20,265 nt of DNA from Spirochaetales bacterium. Lineage in GTDB: Bacteria; Spirochaetota; Spirochaetia; ARS1246. Below the pieces are notes generated by a model, which ran no database searches, had not been told where the DNA came from, and worked only from the letters and a program-made list of their open reading frames with translations. Shown piece after piece: positions 15,462-20,265 of the stretch (positions within the stretch are counted from its first letter, which is position 1; the number at the start of each line of letters is the position of its first letter). The stretch is from assembly GCA_002688185.1 (NCBI GenBank), contig NZCE01000051.1, positions 1 to 20,265 on the forward strand, written 5' to 3'. The position numbers and the translations under genes were made by a program.

Positions 15462-15968
15462 ATGAGCCGCCCAAAGATCGTCGCAATAGTTGGAAAGTCA
15501 AAGTCTGGGAAAACCACGCTGCTCGAGAAAGTCATACCGGAGCTGAATAGGCGCGGCTATCGAGTAGGAACTGTCAAACACCACTTTCATGCCGGGTTCG
15601 ATTTTGACAAACCAGGCAAGGATAGTTGGAGAATGGCCGCAGCCGGAGCCTCTGCCGTTTCAATGGTCTCACCGGGCAAAATGTTTCTTATACAGAATAC
15701 AGAAGCTGAAATGGCCTTGGATGACGTGAGAGATTTGATGAGTGGTGTCGATATAGTCCTTGCCGAGGGATTCCTCTCTACTGCCCAAGAGAGAATCGAG
15801 ATTGTTCGAGAAGATAATGGCGGCGAGCTTCTCTGCCCGCCGGAAGAATTGAGAGCGGTCATCACTGACATGCCGATTCATATCAAAGATTTGAAGAGAA
15901 TACCCCTCGACGACATAAGCTGCCTGGCGGATTTTCTCGAAAGCCGCTACATACGATCAAACACCTAA
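15462..15968 (+). CDS. mobB: Molybdopterin-guanine dinucleotide biosynthesis adaptor MobB
   Basis: 168-residue P-loop GTPase. It begins KIVAIVGKSKSGKTTLLEKV, with the nucleotide-binding loop GKSKSGKTT at residues 11-19. It continues with VGTVKHHFHAGFDFDKPGKDSWRMAAAGA, a recognisable MobB stretch whose Lys-His-His-x4-Asp region is typical, and with DIVLAEGF (about 98-105) as the Walker B-like segment. MobB assists MobA in adding GMP to the molybdenum cofactor to form Mo-bis-MGD. The length is normal. It is divergent from nxrA and shares its upstream region, which fits supplying the cofactor for that enzyme. The ATG at 15462 has no clear ribosome binding site but begins the conserved strand directly, and no better start is near. 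No mobA is in the window. Confidence 0.93.
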   Translation: MSRPKIVAIVGKSKSGKTTLLEKVIPELNRRGYRVGTVKHHFHAGFDFDKPGKDSWRMAAAGASAVSMVSPGKMFLIQNTEAEMALDDVRDLMSGVDIVLAEGFLSTAQERIEIVREDNGGELLCPPEELRAVITDMPIHIKDLKRIPLDDISCLADFLESRYIRSNT

Positions 15969-16064
15969 TCGCCTCTTGCCTTCGATATGATTCTTTAAGT
16001 AAGTTATAAAACTCTCAACGGCGCTGCCAAAACCGCCGCCAATCTACGGAGGCAGATTCAAGAC

Positions 16065-16547
16065 ATGCGAAAGCCCCAACGTTTTAACACACAAACTTTC
16101 GGCACCTTGCTCATGATGGCAATACTGTGCGTGGGTTTTCTCATCGGATGCCAATCAAAAGGAACAAAGGGCCCCATCAGAATATCAGACGTTTGGTCGA
16201 GACCGGCAAGGGTGATAGAAGATGACATGGGGGGCATGGGAGTTGTGTATCTCACTATCGAAAATAAGGGCAGAGACGCTGACCGGCTTCTTGGTGCGGA
16301 ATCGGCAGTTGCTGATGCCGTGGAGCTGCATTCGGCAGCGATGGAAGGCGGAATGGCAACCATGCAAGCCCTGAAGGAAGGCGTAGCGATTCCCGCAAGG
16401 GGTTCCCTCGAGCTCGAGCCGGGAGGTCTTCATATTATGTTGATCCGTCTAAATCGGCATTTGGATGAAGGAGATTCATTCAAGGTAAACCTCCTGTTTG
16501 AAAATGCCGGCAAAATTGAGATCGAGTCATTAGTAGCAGAGAAATGA
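16065..16547 (+). CDS. PCu(A)C-type copper chaperone lipoprotein
   Basis: 160 residues. An N-terminal hydrophobic stretch ends in a lipobox (FLIGC, lipidated Cys29). The domain that follows has the PCu(A)C copper motif: His89, ten residues, Met100, then His123-x-Met125 (GLHIML). These proteins bind Cu(I) through Met and His and, with SCO proteins, deliver copper to the CuA centre of cytochrome oxidase subunit II. The ATG at 16065 has GGAGG rather far upstream (about 13 bases). The gene lies 7 bases before the SCO gene in the same direction, the usual pairing. With three CuA proteins encoded nearby, a CuA-assembly role fits better than a role in general copper storage. Confidence 0.9.
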   Translation: MRKPQRFNTQTFGTLLMMAILCVGFLIGCQSKGTKGPIRISDVWSRPARVIEDDMGGMGVVYLTIENKGRDADRLLGAESAVADAVELHSAAMEGGMATMQALKEGVAIPARGSLELEPGGLHIMLIRLNRHLDEGDSFKVNLLFENAGKIEIESLVAEK

Positions 16548-16554
16548 GAATCGG

Positions 16555-17256
16555 ATGAATATCAACGTTCGGATGAGAAAATGGCTTGCTGTTTTTCTCT
16601 TCGTTATCGCGGCGGCAGTTGTAGGCGCAATTACTCTCCCCTCGTATTTCAGAACCCAAAAGTATCGGCGATGGATCGAAGGGAAATTTGTCGATGCTCC
16701 TGCTTTTCTCAGAAGAGACGGCGGGAACGAGCAGGTGTTCGAGAGGATTACCCCGTCTCAGCCAAAACCTGCCTATGATTTTCAGCTCACAAATATGGAC
16801 AACACCACGGTGCGCTTGGCCGACTACAGAGAAAAATTGCTGCTAATGGGCTTCATTTACACGAGCTGTCCGGACGTCTGCGGAACCATTACGCAACATT
16901 TTCTCTACATTCAGAGAAGACTCGCAGAAGAAATCGGCAACAACTTGGCCCTGGCATTTATAACTACGGATCCTGAAAAAGACACACCCGAAAGGCTGTC
17001 CGCCTACACAAAGGGGTACGAAGGGAATTGGGACTTCATGACCGGGACAAAAACTGAGCTGGAAGAAGTCTGGGAAGAATACCACGTTGGTGTGTTAGAT
17101 GGCCGTTCGGAATCTGGTACTGATTTGGTTTATCATTCCTTTATGGTTGTTTTAATTGATCGAAATGGATTTATCCGTCACCGCTATATTGGCGTGGTCG
17201 ACCCCGAGGAAGTTATAGTTAAAGATATAGAGATGCTCCTGCTGGAATCGTCATAG
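16555..17256 (+). CDS. SCO1/SenC/PrrC-family copper chaperone
   Basis: 233 residues. An N-terminal membrane helix (about 9-29) anchors a thioredoxin-fold domain facing the periplasm. Copper ligands are the CxxxC pair Cys105 and Cys109 in TSCPDVCGT and His194 in YHSF, all at the expected places, and the family segment FITTDPEKDTPERL (about 135-148) is intact. SCO proteins reduce or load the CuA site of cytochrome oxidase subunit II, and relatives act for NosZ. The gene follows the PCu(A)C gene by 7 bases. No cytochrome oxidase catalytic subunit is encoded in the window, so the likeliest local clients are the CuA cupredoxins. Confidence 0.93.
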   Translation: MNINVRMRKWLAVFLFVIAAAVVGAITLPSYFRTQKYRRWIEGKFVDAPAFLRRDGGNEQVFERITPSQPKPAYDFQLTNMDNTTVRLADYREKLLLMGFIYTSCPDVCGTITQHFLYIQRRLAEEIGNNLALAFITTDPEKDTPERLSAYTKGYEGNWDFMTGTKTELEEVWEEYHVGVLDGRSESGTDLVYHSFMVVLIDRNGFIRHRYIGVVDPEEVIVKDIEMLLLESS

Positions 17257-17282
17257 CACCAGCGGCAGACCGAGGAGACGAG

Positions 17283-17519
17283 TTGCTGCCGGCCTGGCGT
17301 CGACATGCATGGATCGCCGGTGCTGCGGCGATTGTGGTTGGAGGCGCGGGCACGATATTTCATTTGGCCGCTGCAATTAGCCAGCGGTATAACCAAACTA
17401 TTCTCGAGGCGGTATTGGAATCCAGCCGACCCCCCCTTGGCCCCGCAGCATTTGCGTCCACGGGTTTGCTGCTTCTATTTGTTGCTTGGGACACTGGGCG
17501 CCCCGCGCGGCGCCGATAG
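17283..17519 (+). CDS. Small membrane protein with TTG start
   Basis: 78 residues with two hydrophobic helices (about 9-31 and 58-70) and an Arg-rich end (RPARRR). It follows the SCO gene by 26 bases. The TTG start at 17283 has GAGGAG at ideal spacing, which supports translation. Its last 45 bases overlap the end of the converging membrane protein gene, and the hairpin at 17497-17514 lies in its last codons. The family is not recognised. It may be the last member of the copper-chaperone operon or a chance frame. Confidence 0.5.
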   Translation: MLPAWRRHAWIAGAAAIVVGGAGTIFHLAAAISQRYNQTILEAVLESSRPPLGPAAFASTGLLLLFVAWDTGRPARRR

Positions 17520-18104
17520 GCTTTTCCGTTTTGGACTCCCTTTTTCTCGTCGCCACCGGGCGAATGCGGTACCAATAATCGCCAAGGTATAGAGTGCTAT
17601 TCCAACGTGTGGAAAGTGGTAGATCCTAATCCTGCTCACTTTTGTGATCCCGATTAATGGCGGCGTGAAGGGCTTGACGGTGAACCTCAATGGGGCAGTC
17701 GGATCCAAACTATGGCCCTGCTGGTACAGCCGATATTGGGCCCAGCCTGCAAAACAGAGAGCCGCTACGGCTAGCAAAATAGGTAGGATTTTTTTCCATT
17801 TCATCGCCAAAAATGCTGATGCGATTGTCAGGGCTGCAAGAATGGCTATGATAATCACTAATATCAAGGAGTCGAACTCGGGCAGTTCCGGATAAATATT
17901 GATTCCGATATATCTGCCGAGAATTTCCCAATCCTTGAAATCCCCTTTGAGTCCATATGCGTAGAGGAACATTTTTGGACTGCGGTCCGGATACTGCGGC
18001 GAAGTAAATATGATTCCCAGATACGGGAAAAGCAGCGACAACGCCAGCAGCACGCCGGATACCGCGAAAACGATTTGCCGCAGCGATAGTTTTTTCTTCG
18101 GCAT
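17475..18104 (-). CDS. Polytopic membrane protein, possible copper/nos-linked accessory
   Basis: 209 residues with about four membrane helices (about 12-33, 80-100, 106-124 and 170-187), separated by a periplasmic loop with TSPQYPDRSPKM and YIGINIYPELPEF and by a second loop with KPFTPPLIG and HFPHVG. I recall similar proteins with PQYP and YIGM-like motifs beside nos and c-type oxidase genes, but I cannot name the family, and a link to NosZ or CuA maturation is inference. The start is ATG at 18104, 2 bases after the stop of the thioredoxin fusion; a GTG just before would overlap that stop. The C-terminal tail is basic and low in complexity, and it overlaps the convergent small gene. Confidence 0.8.
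   Translation of the reverse strand: MPKKKLSLRQIVFAVSGVLLALSLLFPYLGIIFTSPQYPDRSPKMFLYAYGLKGDFKDWEILGRYIGINIYPELPEFDSLILVIIIAILAALTIASAFLAMKWKKILPILLAVAALCFAGWAQYRLYQQGHSLDPTAPLRFTVKPFTPPLIGITKVSRIRIYHFPHVGIALYTLAIIGTAFARWRREKGSPKRKSLSAPRGAPSVPSNK
17497..17525 (+). terminator. Possible terminator hairpin of the copper-chaperone operon
   Basis: GGCGCC (17497-17502), a CCGCGC loop and GGCGCC (17509-17514) form a G+C-rich hairpin, followed after seven bases by a TTTT run and then CCGTTTT. The spacing to the T-run is loose, so the call is weak. Confidence 0.3.
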
Positions 18105-18106
18105 CA

Positions 18107-19600
18107 CTAGTTATTCATTACCTTTTCAAGTTGCCTTCTCAGATCCTCTTCCGGAAAAATACCGGCGGTAAAATGGACCACGCCGTTCCTATCAATCAAC
18201 ACGTTTGCGGGAACATACTTAACTCCATACCGGCGGGCAATATCTCCGTCCTCGTCCACGATGAGCGCAAAAGGTATATCGTACCGCTCTTTGAATTGCC
18301 GTACTATATCCCTATTCTCCATCACATTGATGCGTGCAATGACGAATCCGTCGTCTTTGTAATCATTGTACACGTCTATGAGTCCGGGCGTCTCCCAATT
18401 GCATCTTCCACACCAACTGGTAAAAAAATTCAGAAGTATGACATCTGATCCAATATGCTTATTTAACTCAAAGGCGCTTCCATCAAGCCGCTCCGCCTGG
18501 AAGGGCCGCGCCTGCTCGCCCTCTGAAATAAGCACGCCGTAGCTCTTGTTGGCGACGCCGTCCCACACTTTTGTCAAGGTGGACACTTCAGTGCCTTCAT
18601 ACGGCAGACCATCGATCTCCACGTAGGGGAAATGAAGCAGCCTGTTTACCGGCGGGCCATCCTGATCCGGCGCCATACGAATATTTCTTCCGGTCCCGAT
18701 TCTTAGTCGTAGGTTGTCAAGTGAGCCAAAATAGAAATCTTTGGTTCCCTTCCCCTTTTTTGCGTGAGAGATATCCACGGGGAACCAGCCGACGTTCGGC
18801 AAAAACACCTCCGCATTGCAGTGATAGTTGGCCTTGCAATAGTTAGGAACACCTTCCTCCAACGGCACCTCGATATTGGCCACTTCCCTGGCGACAACTC
18901 CGGCAACTGATGCCAACGATACGAAGAGAGAATGAAAATCTATGCAATTTCCCGCCTTGACCGTGCATGCGCGCGTGACGTTCCCAGTACCATATCCGGC
19001 GATTTCCTTGTTGTAGTCCATATTCTCGAAAACGTAGTCATAAAGTGCTCTCACTCTGTCGAGATACGTATGTTTACCTACCATTATCTCATCAACGATT
19101 TCCCGCAGCATATCGTAGTCGGCGGTGGGATCCATGTTGCTTTCTAGATACATTTCCGCGTCCGGAACCATGCCAGGTTCCAACTCTCCAACTACGCTGA
19201 GATCTACGGACCGCAAAACCTCATATCGCGATGCAAGGACATCCATGGTTATTTCGAGACTTTCTTCCGTCGGATTTTCTACTTCCAAATAGAGAAACTG
19301 ATTTCCGTACGTCTCTTCTTCATGTATATATGTCGGGTACGGGGAATTGACCCTGATGCTGAAAATCCTTTGGAAATCATCCTCTTGAGGGTATGGAATC
19401 CATACCCTCATCCTCTCGGTTCCTTCAGGAATATCTTTTATTACCGCGGCATATTTCAACTCAAAATCGAGCTTCTCCCCCCGCGCAAAGCTTGCGCCGG
19501 CAAAGCCGGACACGTTAGCCGCGGACACAAGGAGAACTACGACCATCATCGCGATGACCGCGATGATGGTCGGGGCAGACCGTAGGTCATTCGTCCGCAT
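18107..19600 (-). CDS. Secreted transglutaminase-thioredoxin fusion protein
   Basis: 497 residues. A signal peptide or anchor (about 11-30) is followed by a beta-rich region, then a transglutaminase-like domain (about 160-290). That domain has the catalytic triad candidates Cys219 in GNCIDFHSL, His260 in NYHCNAEV and Asp276 in WFPVDISHA. A C-terminal TlpA/ResA-type thioredoxin domain (about 370-497) carries the active site WCGRC (Cys397, Cys400) and the cis-proline segment YVPANVLIDRNG. Both domains look intact. TlpA-like proteins reduce periplasmic disulfides, including those in apo-cytochrome c and CuA sites. Transglutaminase-like domains are often peptidases. The pairing in one chain is unusual. 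The ATG at 19600 follows the NosZ fragment stop by 4 bases, and the gene is followed directly by the polytopic membrane protein. Confidence 0.88.
   Translation of the reverse strand: MRTNDLRSAPTIIAVIAMMVVVLLVSAANVSGFAGASFARGEKLDFELKYAAVIKDIPEGTERMRVWIPYPQEDDFQRIFSIRVNSPYPTYIHEEETYGNQFLYLEVENPTEESLEITMDVLASRYEVLRSVDLSVVGELEPGMVPDAEMYLESNMDPTADYDMLREIVDEIMVGKHTYLDRVRALYDYVFENMDYNKEIAGYGTGNVTRACTVKAGNCIDFHSLFVSLASVAGVVAREVANIEVPLEEGVPNYCKANYHCNAEVFLPNVGWFPVDISHAKKGKGTKDFYFGSLDNLRLRIGTGRNIRMAPDQDGPPVNRLLHFPYVEIDGLPYEGTEVSTLTKVWDGVANKSYGVLISEGEQARPFQAERLDGSAFELNKHIGSDVILLNFFTSWCGRCNWETPGLIDVYNDYKDDGFVIARINVMENRDIVRQFKERYDIPFALIVDEDGDIARRYGVKYVPANVLIDRNGVVHFTAGIFPEEDLRRQLEKVMNN
19540..19572. repeat. 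Perfect 14-bp inverted repeat in signal-peptide codons
   Basis: CGACCATCATCGCG (19540-19553), a 5-base loop ATGAC and CGCGATGATGGTCG (19559-19572) pair perfectly. In the mRNA of the fusion gene this hairpin would form 28 bases after the first base of the start codon. Confidence 0.85.
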
Positions 19601-19604
19601 TAAG

Positions 19605-20183
19605 CTATGCCCCCGGCGGCGTCCATTCTAGAGACGGGCTCCAGTCCTTCTCCGGGATGACGATCATGCGTCCCCTCATTTCTAAATGCAGCTCGCTGCA
19701 GAACCATAAGCAGTAGTACCAATATACACCTTCTCTATCCGCGACATATTCGATCACCTTCACCTCGCCCGGATCAATAGATTCGGCGACATCGTGGTCG
19801 GTCAATGCGAGCCCATGGCTAATGTCGATTGCCTCCTCGATGTTGGTCATCTGCATCCTTACCTGCCAGCCTTCAGGAACGGTAAACCAATCCGGGTTGA
19901 AAAAGGATCTCACGACAGTCATTTTTACTTCAACCGTTTTAGAATCGTAATCGTAGGTCACGTTGGGTGTGTCGGGAGTAGCAGGTAATTCATATTTCGT
20001 GAGAATTTTTGGCTTAATAAGGTCTACCGGGATAGCTTGCGAATAGTGGGTTTCCGGCGGCGCGGACATCTGATCAATCAATTTAGCCGGTGTTGATTCT
20101 ACGTTAAACAGTTCATGATTTTCTGTGTAAAGCGGACCGTGGGGAGTAAAAGTGTCCTTTGTCAGCTTATTGAGCTGACGCAT
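19605..20183 (-). CDS. nosZ: NosZ C-terminal (CuA domain) fragment
   Basis: 192 residues that match only the end of nitrous oxide reductase. Residues 1-60 (LNKLTKDTFTPHGPLYTENH and on) correspond to the last part of the NosZ beta-propeller and the linker. Residues 85-175 are the CuA cupredoxin, with His123, Cys158, Trp160, Cys162, His166 and Met169 in YYCLWFCSELHLEMRGRM, all NosZ-like and intact. The propeller with the CuZ histidines, and any signal peptide, are missing. A stop codon lies two codons above the ATG at 20183, there is no ribosome binding site, and the 82 bases above do not read as NosZ in any frame. It is either a truncated remnant, a rearrangement or assembly joint, or a domain kept on its own. 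The stop is 4 bases from the next gene, as in a real operon. Confidence 0.75.
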   Translation of the reverse strand: MRQLNKLTKDTFTPHGPLYTENHELFNVESTPAKLIDQMSAPPETHYSQAIPVDLIKPKILTKYELPATPDTPNVTYDYDSKTVEVKMTVVRSFFNPDWFTVPEGWQVRMQMTNIEEAIDISHGLALTDHDVAESIDPGEVKVIEYVADREGVYWYYCLWFCSELHLEMRGRMIVIPEKDWSPSLEWTPPGA

Positions 20184-20265
20184 AAACTAAATTTGAATGC
20201 GAAAAATTATGGCGGTAAGACGGAAATCGGCAGTGTGGAAAAGCGCATAGGCCGACCGTTCCGAC

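Noticed and set aside
15356..15550. Plus-strand frame of 64 codons before mobB
   Set aside because: It runs out of frame into mobB, whose P-loop sequence is clearly the real product, and has no ribosome binding site.
1..20265. tRNA, rRNA, insertion sequence or prophage genes
   Set aside because: No tRNA-like cloverleaf, rRNA segment, transposase or integrase was recognised on either strand.

Overview
The window is bacterial, with about half G+C by eye. Genes are densely packed with ATGA overlaps, starts are preceded by GGAGG-type ribosome binding sites, and several promoters look like sigma-70 sites. The phylum cannot be named from sequence alone. The central enzyme is the Nitrospira / Nitrospina / anammox-type periplasmic nitrite oxidoreductase (NXR). 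That points to a nitrogen-cycling bacterium, either a nitrite oxidiser, an anammox-like organism, or a candidate-phylum member that runs NXR as a nitrate reductase.

Layout. (1) 79-1158 (-): a periplasmic hexaheme cytochrome c, with a promoter and a CRP/FNR-like dyad at its start. (2) 1353-4824 (-): an operon of an ABC transporter ATPase, an OmpR-type response regulator, a sensor kinase and a secreted protein of unknown function, with no permease in the window. (3) 5087-5524 (-): a predicted beta-solenoid protein with four 15-residue repeats and an acidic tail. (4) 5762-6558 (-): a NapC/NirT-like tetraheme cytochrome and a small membrane protein. (5) 6854-15121 (-): the main operon, in transcription order NXR alpha, NXR beta, TorD/NarJ-like chaperone, heme-b gamma subunit, CuA cupredoxin with a C-terminal anchor, NosR/NapH-like membrane iron-sulfur protein, and CuA cupredoxin with an N-terminal anchor. 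(6) 15462-17519 (+), divergent: MobB (molybdenum cofactor), a PCu(A)C copper chaperone lipoprotein, a SCO1-type copper chaperone and a small membrane protein. (7) 17475-20183 (-), converging on (6): a NosZ C-terminal CuA fragment, a transglutaminase-thioredoxin fusion and a polytopic membrane protein.

How the genes fit together. The alpha subunit carries a Tat signal and the molybdenum site. Beta carries four iron-sulfur clusters and presumably travels with alpha. Gamma carries heme b at the periplasmic face. MobB serves the molybdenum cofactor and the TorD-like protein serves alpha maturation. Two anchored CuA proteins, the NosR/NapH-like protein and the tetraheme cytochrome are natural electron carriers between NXR and the quinone or cytochrome pool. 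PCu(A)C, SCO and the thioredoxin domain are known types of CuA-site assembly factor, which fits a window with three complete CuA motifs. The direction of the enzyme (nitrite oxidation or nitrate reduction) cannot be decided here. The quinol-oxidising type of partners is a hint toward, or at least compatible with, nitrate reduction.

Most notable: an NXR operon with two built-in CuA proteins, a NosZ fragment that keeps only the CuA domain and sits 4 nt from a transglutaminase-thioredoxin fusion, a perfect 14-bp hairpin in that fusion's signal-peptide codons, tandem promoters ahead of the alpha subunit with a possible leader peptide, and a small protein with three cysteines spaced exactly 15 residues apart.
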